This document shows positions 7,036-15,827 of a DNA stretch of 15,827 bases, piece by piece. Source of the stretch: Pseudomonadota bacterium (GTDB lineage Bacteria > Myxococcota_A > Polyangia > Polyangiales > Polyangiaceae); assembly GCA_023432025.1 (NCBI GenBank), contig JAEYVE010000080.1, positions 1 to 15,827 on the forward strand, in the 5' to 3' direction. The notes under the pieces are model-generated. The model was not told where the DNA came from. It saw nothing but the letters and a program-made list of their open reading frames with translations, and ran no database searches. The position numbers and the translations under genes were made by a program. The stretch's first letter is position 1. Every line of letters begins with the position of its first letter.

Positions 7036-10000
7036 AACCCGCTCGGATCCACGCGGTTTACCGGGTCGTTGAACACGTAGCTGTACCGATTCAGTCCTTG
7101 GCTCCAGAACGGCGCCTGCATCACCGGGTCGGGCGTCAAGAATCGCCGGGCGAGCGGGTCGTAGATGCGACCTCGCATGTCGATGAGGCCCAAGTCCACA
7201 TCGTGTTGATGCCCCGTGTAGCCCGCGCGGGTGAGCTCCTCGCTCGCGCTGAACTGGGGCGCACCCCAAACGTCGTACTCGCGACGATGAGACGTACCCG
7301 CGTCCGTGGAAAGCACCTCCACGGTCCCCTGATGATCCGTGTGGAAGTACAGAACCTGCTCGCCGCTCGGCTTGCGCACGATTTCGCCCAGCAGGCGACC
7401 GTCCGCGTTCAGGCGGAAGCGCTCCTCGAGCGTGTTGCCCGCATTGTCGACCACCCGGTGATACAGGTCCGTCACGAAGTAGCGCGTTTGCGTCGCGTCC
7501 CGTCGGAGCACGCGCTTCTCGTCTGCCGAGTACTCGAGCTCCGTTTCTACCCCACCGGTCGTAATTTTCGTGGGCAGATCGAAGGGTGTGTACTCGAACG
7601 TTTGCGTCCCGCCGGGGATATCCGGGCCGCTGCGGCCAGCGAGGTTTCCGCTTGCGTCGTACGTGTAGCCGTTCATTCCGACCGTCGCGAGCAGGTGCGG
7701 GCGCGTCGGGTAGTACGTGAAGGACGTGCTCGACTCGGGCGACGCTTGCGCGGTCAGGTTTCCACGCGCGTCGTAGCTGAACCCCGTAGTTACTGGCGGA
7801 GCGCCTTCAACGAAGTCCGTCATGCTGGTGAGCACGGATAGACCATCATAAACGTACTCGCGACGTAGTGAGCTACCTCCGGCACCCGTGTGCTGCTCGT
7901 GCACCTGTCCGTTGTCCTGCCTCGAGTACTCGAGAGATTGGATGGGCGCCGCGTTCAGCGTCGTTTCGAGCCCGGTGAGCCACAGGCGCTCGGCGGAGTA
8001 AGAGTACGTCGTGGTAGCCCCACTACCGAACGATTCACGTTGCGCGAGATAGCCTTGGTACGCTTCGTCCAGGTGCCACAGCTGCCGCGTCGCCGAGCTG
8101 CCCACTTCGTTCAAGCCGGTCAGTGCGCCCGACTCATTGTCGTAGCTGTATTCGGCAACGATGGGCGCACCCGTGCCAAGGCTGGGGTACTCGACTCGGA
8201 GAGTTCTGCCCAGGTCGTCGTACTGAAGATTGAATGAGTAGGCGGTTCCTTCGATGACCGCTTCTACACGCTCCACGAGACCGCGATGCCGCGATGCCGT
8301 GGCGGCTTCATAGAAGTATTGGTACGTGTGCCCGGTGGGCGACACCGTGCCGCTCAGCTGCCCGAGCCCGCTCACTCCTTGGTCGTAGATCCACTCCGTC
8401 GTGCCTTGCGCATCGACGATGGTCTTCCTGCGGCCAAGTTGGTCGTACGTGAACGTCCGCACCACGCCCCCTGGCTCGCTGCTCCTGACGAGCTCGTCGT
8501 AACCGTTGTAGGCGAAGGTGCTTTCACCGGAGTTCGGATCCGTATGGCTCGTCATGCGGCCGTACGGGTCATGAGCGAAGCTCGTGACGGTTCCCTCATT
8601 GTCACGGGCCTCGATGAGACGACCGAAAGGACCGTACACGTAGTTGGCCGTCTTGCTGCCCGTAGTGTGGAGGCCGTCGATATTGCGAAGCACTCGACCC
8701 CGATGATCCGTCACGACGACGTCGACCTGACCGTTCTCATCCACGCTGCGCCGAACACCCGCAGCGCAGCGCTGGGCGGGAAGCCCCCCACCGCAGGTGA
8801 GACCGTTCAAATACGCGGCCGCCATCGACGTCTCGAGCGTTCCACCGGTCGCGTAGTGAGTTTCCGCAACGCTCCCGTCCGCGTGCTCGACCTTGGTGAC
8901 GCGATCGAGATGGTCGTAGAAGTACCTCTCGACGGGCGGCATCAACGTGCCCACAGCGTGGGGAAGAGTTTCGCTGACGACGCGACCTCGCTGGTCGTAC
9001 TGTCGGCGCTGCAACACCTCGACGCCCTGAAGTCCCACGCTTCGCGAGGCCGTCTGCCGCCCGAGACTGTCGTACTCGATGAGCTGCCACCCGCCGTTCG
9101 TTCCTTCCGCGCCACGGCGTTCGATTTCGACCTGCGTCCCCTGGGTGAGGCTGCCCTGCAACCAGGAGTGGGTATACGTGGTCATACCCGTGGCGTCTCT
9201 CGACGCGGTGATTCGACCAAAGCCGTCGTAAGCGCTCTGCGCTGCAACGCCATTCGCATCCACCGTCGCAATCTGCGCTCCCCAGCGCTTGTCGTAACGC
9301 ATGTGGGCAACATGCCCGAGCGCGTTCGTGATGGTGGTGGGGTAGATGTGATCTGCGTCGTACGAAATGCTGGTCGTGCGAGAAGGTTCCCCGGGAACCT
9401 CCTCGACAACCTGCTGAACGTTGCCAAAGGCATCCCGCACGAGACGAGTCACGTGCTGCTGAGAGCTACCGGCCAGGAAGGCCCGCCGTGCGGTGACGAG
9501 CTGCCCGTTCTCGTAGCCAAAGTCCCAGCTTTGAGCGCTCGTCTGGCCGCCCAGCGAGCTCTGAACGATTCTCTGCGTCGGATGCGCAATCAGCCAGTCG
9601 CTCTCGTTCGGCTCGAACAAAGTTACTTCGACGTTCGATTCAACGGGGTCGTTAGCATTCGTATACTGACAGTTTTCTTCTGACCGTCGGCTGTTCCCAT
9701 ACCCGTCGTAGTTGCTGAGGAGCTGCGTACACATCGAAACGAGCACCCCTGAACCAGCTCCTCCGTTCAAGGGAACGTCGAAGTCGTAGCTGCTGCGTCG
9801 ATACACGCGTGGGTAGGGAAGCCCTGCCGCAGAGGTCGCGACTTCCCAATCCGCTCTCGTCTCCGAGCGTCGCCGATACTGCCCGTCGAGAAGAGGGTTC
9901 GTTGCCCCCTCAACAGGAGTTCTCTCGACCGTGACGACTCCGGTCTGTCCCGCGAGCGCGTACACGTATGGGACATCGTTGACGCCTGCACGCGTGCCAT

Positions 10001-13000
10001 CCAGCCTGTAGCGCCATGGCCCGGGATAAATCGTCGTGGCCACGATCTCGTCCGGGGTACTCGACACGCGCACCGTACGAGCCTCGAAGCCGAGCCAACC
10101 GTGTCCGGTGACATTCACGTGCGCGTTCAGGTACTTGTAGCTGTACCGCCGCTGGGCGCTCTCCCCCAGACCGAGCAGCACGCCTTCCGTGTGCTCGGAC
10201 ACGAGACCGTGCACTCGCTTCAAGCAGGTTTCCGGCCAGGTCTGGAAGTTGCAATCCGTGTTCGTTTCGTACGCGTCGTCATCGTACGTGACTCGCACGA
10301 AGTTGTTCAGACCATCCACCACGCGGATGAGTGCGCCGTTCTTCGAGCCGGACCCGTAGTACACCCCGCTCGAGAGAAGATCGACGTTGCCGTCCCCGTC
10401 TACGTCGCTGACACCGTTCCAGTACCCGGGAAGTGGCGGCTCCCCGCTGGTGGGGTTGGGCATGAGGATGTCCGTCGCCCACACCGCGGATGCGTTTCTA
10501 ACTCGACCATCGAAAAATAGCGCAGCGTTGTGGTTTCGTAGGCTCGTCCAGCGTTCAAGCAGATCGTCGCGACCATCCGCGTCGTAGTCGACAGCCCGAG
10601 ACCACTCGTACTTCAGATCAAACGTCGGACGCGCGGGTGTTCTGAGTGAGAACTTGCCTCCGCCACCGTTGACCCACACGTAAGGTTTACCCTTTGTGCT
10701 CTTCCACAGGTCCGCAAGGCCATCTCCATTGAAGTCCGCCAAGGAGAGCCCCACCCCATCCTGGGAGCCGCCAGCGTCCACGATGTTGAGTGGCTCGAAG
10801 AAAAGCTGTCCGCTCTCGAAGCGGAGAGCGCTCCACCCTGCGCGACCCCGCACGACGAGCTCGTGTGTTCCGTCACCGTCGGCATCGAAAACGTTGTACG
10901 GTGCGCCAGCCCTGCAGAACGGAAGTGTGCAACCGCCGTCGAGGCAGTCCTCCATGTTGCTTAGATCCGCCAACAGCATTTGTGGCGAACTGATCGAGGT
11001 TGGAGTCTGGCGAAGCCGCGCTTCGAGGACCCACGCGTTTCGGCACGACACGACATCCTCGAGGCCATTTCCATCTACGTCCACCAAGGCCACCTTGGAG
11101 CCCGCTTCGAACTGGGCGACGGGGCCAGATGAAGTGAACGAGCCGTCGCCGTTCGATGTTGAGACGTAGAGGCTCCAACTGTTGCCGCCCAACGGGCCAT
11201 GCGGACAAGCCTTCAGAATGTCATCACGGCCGTCCCGGTCGTAGTCGACCATGAACGTGTGTTCGCCGAGGCGCCAAGAGCACTGGTGGACGCCTGACAC
11301 GTCCTCGTGTTCCTCAAATGGGTCTTCGCGTCGGCCGGTGCCGATATAGACATTATGCGTAATTTCTATTTTTCCGGGAGATGTGAACAGGTCAAAGAAG
11401 GGCTCTCGAATGACGCCATGAAGGATGTTCACCGCAAGACCGGAGCCATAACCAACGTACATGTCCATCAGAATGCCGCCCACGAGCGCGCCGGCATCCG
11501 CCGCTATTTGTGCTCCGGCGATCCATGGATTGAACGGTACTGGCTCCTGGTCCCACTCCACGCCGAACCAATCCGGAATTCCGTCGCGGTTCACATCCAA
11601 GCGGGCGCCCGTTTCAAGGTACCTTCCGTGGCCCGAAAGGGCCGAGAACCCAGATTCCCGCGCGTACTCGAACTGCGTGGGGGCTTTGCACAACGTGTCG
11701 TCCCCTCCTGAGCATTCGAAGACCTTGGCGATCTGACTCACCGCGCCTGGGCCGTACTCGAGCCGGTAGTTCTTGACCGGAGCTCCATCCAGATACGTCG
11801 TGATGGTCGAGAGCCTGTCGGCGTAGATGTGGGGAACGCCACCCTGCAGGTAGGAAACCCCGGGATCGCTGCGCGTTTCGTAGTCTAAACGCACCTCGCG
11901 CGTACCGACCGTCGTGCCATGCCCCGTGTAGGCAATCGCGCTCGGACGAACGAGGTTCGGCAACTTGTCGCGCACCTCCTTCGGCACGTTCGCAAATAGG
12001 TTCGTGTAGCTCACGTCCATGCGGTTGCCCGCGCGGTCTGCGACGCGCTTGAGTAGCCACGCATGTCGCACGCCGTTGGCAGCCATCACGATGGAATCGC
12101 GAGCTTCACCAAACGTGAGAATACGCCCGTCCTTCGTCCAGACCTCGAAGGAGTCCGGCCCTTGCTCTTGCCGAGGGGCTAGACCGAACGTTCCTTCGAG
12201 CTGTGGTCCTTGGGAACCCTGATGCGCGACGACCTTCGCGAAACTATCGATGATCGTGCGATACTCTGTTCCGTCAGCGCCGTACGCTCCGGCGGAAACC
12301 TTCATCAGGCGCTGCCCGTCCAGACAGAAGCGGTCGTCGCTGTCACCCTTGATGGGACGCGCGTAGCCATCCAGCGCGTGGATTCGAGGGCACCGAGTGA
12401 TTTTGGCGAGCCCTTGCAGGGTCCAGCCAACTCCCTCCTCACCGTTGCGCTTGCCGCCTACGTAGGTAAGCGCGAGCTTTGGCTCTAGACCAGCGCGCCC
12501 GGGGGGAACGTCGATCGGGATTGTGTAGCGTGCTTGCCCCTGCTCCGTGACGCTGAACACGCCCGGGACCACGCCAACTGTCGCCGTAGCTGCTGGGGGC
12601 AAATCATCAAGCGGACGTGTTCCGCCTTGCCCATCCGGGATCAGAAGAGCTGGGTCCTCTGCGGGAGTGACGCATTGCCCGTCGATGGTGCAGTGGCTCC
12701 CGGACGCACAGACCCCGCAGCTCTTGCCGCAGTTCGGATCCAGACCGCAAGAACGTCCGTCGCATTGCGGCGTGCAAGCCGGGCACTGCTCACCGCAGGG
12801 CGCCCCCGGGGAGCCGCAGAGCGGTGGCTCCAGAAGGCGATACGTGCAGAGCTCCGGCCTGCATCCACTTTCCGTACACGCGTAGTCCGCTGGACAGTCA
12901 ACGTCCTCGGAGCACGTCTCCCCCGGGTTGCAAACTGCAGGACACCTACCGCCACAACCGTCGCTCGGATTGGCGCAGGTCGCCGCAGAACAATCCGGCG

Positions 13001-15218
13001 TGCAGACGCAAACCGCACCGCACAGGGAGGTGGGTGACCCGCAGAGTGCCGGATCGTTGGAGGGGCAAGTGCCTTCCGGCAAACAGGCGTCGTTCGAGCT
13101 CGCGCCCAAGGCCGTTCCCATCTTCGGGACACACGCCTCACCGGAAGGACAAGTACTCCCCGGATCCTCCGCGTCGCACGGGGTCACGCAGGCGCAGTTC
13201 TCGCCGCACGCACTCCCCACCTGACCACAATCTCGAGCAGCACTGTCGGACGTGCACGTCGGGTCCCAACAGACACGCTCAGACCGCCCCAGTCCAAAGC
13301 ATGCACCGTTACCCTCACCGCAGATCAAGTCTCCCGCGCAGTCGAGGTCGCCTGAGCAACCTTCCCCGACCGAGCAGGGACCGCAGCTCCCGCCACAGTC
13401 GACGCCGGTTTCGTTGCCGTCACGAACGCCGTTCGTACAAGTGGCTTGGGGGCACCCCGGATGCGTGGGCTGGACTTCGCAATCGGACGCGCCACCCGAC
13501 CCGCCAGCTCCGTTTCCACCTGTTCCTGCTGTCGGGCACTCGCTCGGATTGCACCCAAACGCAGTGGCGCAGTCGCAAAGCGAAGCGCAGTCGTTACGCC
13601 GGAAGGGAACGTGTTGATGACTGGTCCACTGGTGCGCGCGAATCGAGTGCGCGAAAAAGCTCCCCGAATGCCAACCGACGAACGAAGAGTTCGGCGCGGA
13701 ATAGAGACTCAGATGCCAGTTGGGAGCAACGAGAGTACCGCGGAACGAAACGCCGCCAACGGCAGCTTGGTCGAAGGTGACGTAAAGGATGTTGTATTGG
13801 CTGGGCTGCGTGTGCTCGACCGTGCCGGCGAAGTGGAGCAGCCCCCGAACGAAGATCAGGACGGCCCCGCCACTGTTGTCGATGACGAGCTTGCTGCCAG
13901 GCTCCACCCTGAGCTCTTCGAAGTAGTACGTACCGCTCCCCAGGCGAAGCGTAGAGACGGCTGTCGAGGTAGAGCCGGATACCTTCGTCGACTGGTAGCC
14001 GCCTGGGCTCAATGTGACGTCCGCCCCATTCTGAATTGAAGCAACAGGCGCCATCGCGGCAGGGAAAGCATAGGGGATAGCGACTTCGCTCAACGGGGTG
14101 AGGGGCACATTCTGGAAAATTGCCCCTTCGTTCACGACAGGATCGTTGTTGACCGTGGCGTGTTGCTGTCGAGTGACTGCCCCGCTCGACACCACCGTGC
14201 CGAAGACAGTGCCGTAGCTCCGCAGGTTCACCGGAGACTGACTGACCACACTCCCCGTCCGCGCAAACGCGCCGATGTCCGTGTGCTGGCCCAACCCGAC
14301 CTGAGCGACGAGAGGACGCTTGCCCGCTGGGTTCTCCTCCAATCGCACGCCGTCATCGACGTCCAGCTCGCCCCCTAAGGCGCCGAAGTACACCTGGTCT
14401 ACCGAAACGTCCTTCGGCAGCCGGAGGACAATGGTCCCCATTTCCCCGACGGCACCCGTGCTTTCACCCATCGATGGGACGCACGCCGCTGTTCCGCCGC
14501 CCGCCGTTCCGCCACCAGTCGAGCCGCCGCCTGCGCCACCACTGCTCGAACCGCCAGACGCGGTACCTCCCGTCGCGGCCGGCGGAAGGCCCTCGAACCG
14601 CATGTCATCGAGACGTACGTTGCCTGCAACGTTGACCGACACTCGGACGCGCACGTCATGGGCGCCAGCAAGAGCTGCGGACAGGGTGCCCGTTGAGAAA
14701 GTGACCGTATGCCACTGCTCGGCCTGGGCATTCAACGAGACGAGGGTCTGCAAATTTCCGGGCGGCGCGGCCCAATTCAAGCCCCTCGAGGGTGAGTCGA
14801 AGGTCACTTGAATCGTTTCCCAGGATGCCGGTGCTTGTGACACTCGGAACTTGAGAGAAACGGCCGAGGGTGACCCATCGATCGAACCCACGGGAACGCT
14901 CAACACATCCGTCCACGCGCCGCCGTTCGTCACAAGAAGGGAGCTCTGACCTTCGATGCGAACGTCGCTCAGAGTCAGCTTGCCGGCGGGTCCACTCCAA
15001 TCCGCCAGGTTCTCGAAAGCGAGCACACTCGCAGACAATGCCGCACGTTTGGCTTGGACTTGCTCCTCGGGTGGAGAGTCCGAACAACCGATGCCCAGAG
15101 TGAGCGCCACCACGAATGGCCAGGTCGTGCGACGCCCTCCGCGCAGCGTTTCCCCCAGGGAATTGAGCGCGCACCGGAACCCCGAAGCGGGGCGAACCAA
15201 GAAATTGTGCTCTTGCAT
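6282..15218 (-). CDS. Giant SpvB/FG-GAP/RHS lipoprotein with C-terminal zincin-like domain
   Basis: The product is 2978 aa, starting at ATG 15218 (GGGA at 15225-15228, 6 nt upstream). The signal is TTWPFVVALTLGIGC with lipobox cysteine C45. The order of parts, with rough residues, is: jelly-roll/CBM-like domain 65-212; Gly/Ser/Thr linker 213-240; beta-rich surface domain about 240-540, ending in the GTLVAPN and HQHVPFRR motifs; Cys-rich region 543-850 with NGVRDGNETGVDCGGSC; SpvB N-terminal domain about 880-1150 (YTIPIDVPPGRAGLEPKLAL, GVGWTLQGL); seven FG-GAP/VCBS loops of DxDGDGxxD type (1210-1615); TcdB middle-like region 1633-1715 (GHGWLGFEARTV); YD/RHS repeats about 1890-2640; and the RHS core RGRIYDP...LTPDP...NRYSYVFNDP...DPSG (2682-2727). 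That core retains the Arg and Asp residues of the RHS autoprotease. The tip (2729-2978) has a Gly/Ala hydrophobic stretch, then LAHETAH (H2910, E2911, H2914) with E2966 as a possible third zinc ligand. It is probably a surface-displayed toxin or effector. Confidence 0.88.
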   Translation of the reverse strand: MQEHNFLVRPASGFRCALNSLGETLRGGRRTTWPFVVALTLGIGCSDSPPEEQVQAKRAALSASVLAFENLADWSGPAGKLTLSDVRIEGQSSLLVTNGGAWTDVLSVPVGSIDGSPSAVSLKFRVSQAPASWETIQVTFDSPSRGLNWAAPPGNLQTLVSLNAQAEQWHTVTFSTGTLSAALAGAHDVRVRVSVNVAGNVRLDDMRFEGLPPAATGGTASGGSSSGGAGGGSTGGGTAGGGTAACVPSMGESTGAVGEMGTIVLRLPKDVSVDQVYFGALGGELDVDDGVRLEENPAGKRPLVAQVGLGQHTDIGAFARTGSVVSQSPVNLRSYGTVFGTVVSSGAVTRQQHATVNNDPVVNEGAIFQNVPLTPLSEVAIPYAFPAAMAPVASIQNGADVTLSPGGYQSTKVSGSTSTAVSTLRLGSGTYYFEELRVEPGSKLVIDNSGGAVLIFVRGLLHFAGTVEHTQPSQYNILYVTFDQAAVGGVSFRGTLVAPNWHLSLYSAPNSSFVGWHSGSFFAHSIRAHQWTSHQHVPFRRNDCASLCDCATAFGCNPSECPTAGTGGNGAGGSGGASDCEVQPTHPGCPQATCTNGVRDGNETGVDCGGSCGPCSVGEGCSGDLDCAGDLICGEGNGACFGLGRSERVCWDPTCTSDSAARDCGQVGSACGENCACVTPCDAEDPGSTCPSGEACVPKMGTALGASSNDACLPEGTCPSNDPALCGSPTSLCGAVCVCTPDCSAATCANPSDGCGGRCPAVCNPGETCSEDVDCPADYACTESGCRPELCTYRLLEPPLCGSPGAPCGEQCPACTPQCDGRSCGLDPNCGKSCGVCASGSHCTIDGQCVTPAEDPALLIPDGQGGTRPLDDLPPAATATVGVVPGVFSVTEQGQARYTIPIDVPPGRAGLEPKLALTYVGGKRNGEEGVGWTLQGLAKITRCPRIHALDGYARPIKGDSDDRFCLDGQRLMKVSAGAYGADGTEYRTIIDSFAKVVAHQGSQGPQLEGTFGLAPRQEQGPDSFEVWTKDGRILTFGEARDSIVMAANGVRHAWLLKRVADRAGNRMDVSYTNLFANVPKEVRDKLPNLVRPSAIAYTGHGTTVGTREVRLDYETRSDPGVSYLQGGVPHIYADRLSTITTYLDGAPVKNYRLEYGPGAVSQIAKVFECSGGDDTLCKAPTQFEYARESGFSALSGHGRYLETGARLDVNRDGIPDWFGVEWDQEPVPFNPWIAGAQIAADAGALVGGILMDMYVGYGSGLAVNILHGVIREPFFDLFTSPGKIEITHNVYIGTGRREDPFEEHEDVSGVHQCSWRLGEHTFMVDYDRDGRDDILKACPHGPLGGNSWSLYVSTSNGDGSFTSSGPVAQFEAGSKVALVDVDGNGLEDVVSCRNAWVLEARLRQTPTSISSPQMLLADLSNMEDCLDGGCTLPFCRAGAPYNVFDADGDGTHELVVRGRAGWSALRFESGQLFFEPLNIVDAGGSQDGVGLSLADFNGDGLADLWKSTKGKPYVWVNGGGGKFSLRTPARPTFDLKYEWSRAVDYDADGRDDLLERWTSLRNHNAALFFDGRVRNASAVWATDILMPNPTSGEPPLPGYWNGVSDVDGDGNVDLLSSGVYYGSGSKNGALIRVVDGLNNFVRVTYDDDAYETNTDCNFQTWPETCLKRVHGLVSEHTEGVLLGLGESAQRRYSYKYLNAHVNVTGHGWLGFEARTVRVSSTPDEIVATTIYPGPWRYRLDGTRAGVNDVPYVYALAGQTGVVTVERTPVEGATNPLLDGQYRRRSETRADWEVATSAAGLPYPRVYRRSSYDFDVPLNGGAGSGVLVSMCTQLLSNYDGYGNSRRSEENCQYTNANDPVESNVEVTLFEPNESDWLIAHPTQRIVQSSLGGQTSAQSWDFGYENGQLVTARRAFLAGSSQQHVTRLVRDAFGNVQQVVEEVPGEPSRTTSISYDADHIYPTTITNALGHVAHMRYDKRWGAQIATVDANGVAAQSAYDGFGRITASRDATGMTTYTHSWLQGSLTQGTQVEIERRGAEGTNGGWQLIEYDSLGRQTASRSVGLQGVEVLQRRQYDQRGRVVSETLPHAVGTLMPPVERYFYDHLDRVTKVEHADGSVAETHYATGGTLETSMAAAYLNGLTCGGGLPAQRCAAGVRRSVDENGQVDVVVTDHRGRVLRNIDGLHTTGSKTANYVYGPFGRLIEARDNEGTVTSFAHDPYGRMTSHTDPNSGESTFAYNGYDELVRSSEPGGVVRTFTYDQLGRRKTIVDAQGTTEWIYDQGVSGLGQLSGTVSPTGHTYQYFYEAATASRHRGLVERVEAVIEGTAYSFNLQYDDLGRTLRVEYPSLGTGAPIVAEYSYDNESGALTGLNEVGSSATRQLWHLDEAYQGYLAQRESFGSGATTTYSYSAERLWLTGLETTLNAAPIQSLEYSRQDNGQVHEQHTGAGGSSLRREYVYDGLSVLTSMTDFVEGAPPVTTGFSYDARGNLTAQASPESSTSFTYYPTRPHLLATVGMNGYTYDASGNLAGRSGPDIPGGTQTFEYTPFDLPTKITTGGVETELEYSADEKRVLRRDATQTRYFVTDLYHRVVDNAGNTLEERFRLNADGRLLGEIVRKPSGEQVLYFHTDHQGTVEVLSTDAGTSHRREYDVWGAPQFSASEELTRAGYTGHQHDVDLGLIDMRGRIYDPLARRFLTPDPVMQAPFWSQGLNRYSYVFNDPVNRVDPSGFASFNDIMSKAVGTFVALGYGASAVATAGGFFGWSAAGAGGTAAWGGGGIYGTVTDPHFGGAHAGASGTVSLSGIGTPRSNGGASSVSGAGGYEGASSTTSATPVPGKYLVRAGSGFYRLSALGLSRIAPLLRNSGYDVGRTLYRFSNLGDGVRGETDGNVVRLDTRRWNDLKASEQIRLLAHETAHAAQFHRLGYWSTRLRSVWESLKYGQDAYNVPDALLDVPTDQLDIVDPLYALEALAEHVADYVRQ

Positions 15219-15469
15219 GCTGAATCCCGGGCAAAGCGCTGCGCATCCTCAGAAAAGGTGCTCAAGAGCTCTGCCGCCACTTCCCGTGATCCCGCCAGTT
15301 AGCAAACTGTTCACCACTTCGACAAGCACGGAATCACGTGGTTCGTCAGACCTCTTGCATTGCCCCACTTCCACGAATGAGCGGATTGATAACCACGCAG
15401 AAGGCACCTCTTGTTAGCGACGCTAACGAGCTAACCGCGCTTCCATGCACGAGGTTCGTTCCGCGAATA
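15219..15469. promoter_or_regulatory. Leader/promoter region of the RHS operon
   Basis: This 251-bp stretch contains no convincing gene. It holds GTTAGC (15298-15303), the perfect palindrome GTTAGCGACGCTAAC (15413-15427) and a further GCTAAC (15430-15435). I see no strong -10/-35 pair on the - strand. A TTGTCG with a CTAACT 17 nt downstream (around 15295-15325) is only a weak candidate. The most likely use is transcription control of the giant gene. Confidence 0.4.
15413..15427. promoter_or_regulatory. Palindromic operator candidate upstream of the RHS gene
   Basis: GTTAGCG-A-CGCTAAC is a perfect 15-bp palindrome about 195 bp upstream of the giant gene's ATG. Single copies of the same half-site lie at 15298-15303 (GTTAGC) and 15430-15435 (GCTAAC). 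Repetition of one 6-mer in a 140-bp non-coding stretch is suggestive of binding by a dimeric regulator. No regulator for it is encoded in the window. Confidence 0.4.
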
Positions 15470-15827
15470 TCACGCATAAGGAATGACGCCGCGCATCATT
15501 CGCTCCTGCTCATTCTCATTCTCGCGAAGAAGAGATGGTCTGCTTTCCTCATCCGATCCCCTGGTGCTCGCCAACACGCCACTGTGGTCGTCGGCAAGCT
15601 CCCACGCGCGATCCCAGCGGAACCACGCCCTGAGCGTTGATGTGCCCGCCCGCGACTGAGCACGGAGAGCCCAGCGTTCTGCTGCAGCGCGGCGCTCCGG
15701 AGCAGGTCCACCGAACTCTCCGGCAACGCTCACCGCCTCCCCACGCCCACGCGCGCGGATCGCGCGCCCGTACCGGCCGCCCAGTCGGCCTGCGTGTCCC
15801 TGACGGCTTCCCCCCTGTCCCTGACGG
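15470..15827 (-). CDS. Doubtful partial reading frame at the window edge
   Basis: A frame open to the right edge ends in a stop at 15470-15472. The visible product is about 118 residues, rich in Ala, Arg, Gly and Glu (for example FGGPAPERRAAAERWALRAQ and TLRAWFRWDRAWELADDH), and ends GVIPYA. I recognise no domain. A competing - strand frame ending at 15496 reads as plausibly at its start (PESSVDLLRSAALQQNAG), so codon usage does not decide between them, and both may be non-coding. If real, it is the 3' end of a gene upstream of the RHS operon. Confidence 0.25.
   Translation of the reverse strand, partial: RQGQGGSRQGHAGRLGGRYGRAIRARGRGEAVSVAGEFGGPAPERRAAAERWALRAQSRAGTSTLRAWFRWDRAWELADDHSGVLASTRGSDEESRPSLLRENENEQERMMRGVIPYA
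15795..15827. repeat. 21-bp-period direct repeat at the window edge
   Basis: TGTCCCTGACGG occurs at 15795-15806 and again at 15816-15827, a period of 21 bp. The window ends inside the second copy, so the array may continue. A period divisible by three would keep a reading frame intact, but only two copies are visible. Confidence 0.35.

Noticed and set aside
8286..9683. 465-codon + strand open frame within the RHS repeats
   Set aside because: It is antisense to well-formed YD repeats, with no recognisable domain and no independent start signal.
13446..14039. + strand frame of 197 codons with some protein-like segments
   Set aside because: It lies antisense to the Cys-rich/surface region of the giant, where the - strand frame is clearly coding.
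6282..15218. Repeated short DNA matches within the giant gene (for example GTCGTAGTCGAC at two FG-GAP motifs) as mobile or CRISPR-like repeats
   Set aside because: They encode the recurring DYDxDGRDD and YD motifs, so they are protein repeats, not DNA elements.
15338..15640. + strand frame of 100 codons in the RHS leader
   Set aside because: No domain, no Shine-Dalgarno, and it spans the palindromic leader. I treat it as chance.

Overview
The window comes from a high-GC bacterium, most plausibly a myxobacterium (Polyangia/Sorangium-like). The evidence is sequence style: cysteine-rich segments with the CTNGVRDGNETGVDCGG-type motif, giant SpvB/RHS surface proteins, Gly/Ser/Thr linkers, many lipoprotein signals, and GC of roughly 70-77% in the core genes. 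This is inference from sequence style, not from a marker gene.

Layout. The left end (1-1503, + strand) holds the 3' part of a PD40/TolB-like beta-propeller protein. Everything else recognisable lies on the - strand and is described here in transcription order from right to left. At the right edge (about 15470-15827) is a doubtful partial reading frame. A 251-bp leader follows, with a cluster of GTTAGC/GCTAAC elements. Next comes one giant gene (15218-6282, 2978 aa) for a secreted lipoprotein. Its parts, in order, are a jelly-roll-like domain, a beta-rich surface domain, a Cys-rich region, an SpvB domain, FG-GAP/VCBS calcium-binding repeats, a TcdB-middle-like domain, YD/RHS repeats, the RHS-core self-cleavage motif, and a C-terminal zincin-like (HETAH) domain. 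A small lipoprotein gene (6285-5854) overlaps its stop by ATGA, in the position expected for an immunity gene. A 7-TM protein of unknown function (5752-5114) and a further lipoprotein gene (4821-4093) follow. The latter has a coding-looking in-frame upstream segment carrying a second lipoprotein signal (5100-4822). GC drops to the mid-50s percent from the 3' tip of the RHS gene through these genes, as is usual for exchangeable toxin/immunity cassettes.

Next is a YkgJ-type cysteine-cluster protein (3953-3603), then a RegB/RegA (PrrB/PrrA) redox two-component pair (3445-2138 and 2141-1593). The pair has the quinone-binding GGxxNPF motif, the redox cysteine and the characteristic Fis-like HTH all intact. 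A perfect palindrome of the PrrA/RegA half-site type, GCGAC-N5-GTCGC, lies 66 bp upstream of regB and suggests autoregulation.

Working model: the RHS giant and its three downstream genes form a contact-dependent effector module with a metallopeptidase tip and envelope-located partners. The RegBA/YkgJ block is a separate redox-sensing unit that happens to lie downstream on the same strand. No RNA genes, CRISPR arrays, transposases or integrases were seen.
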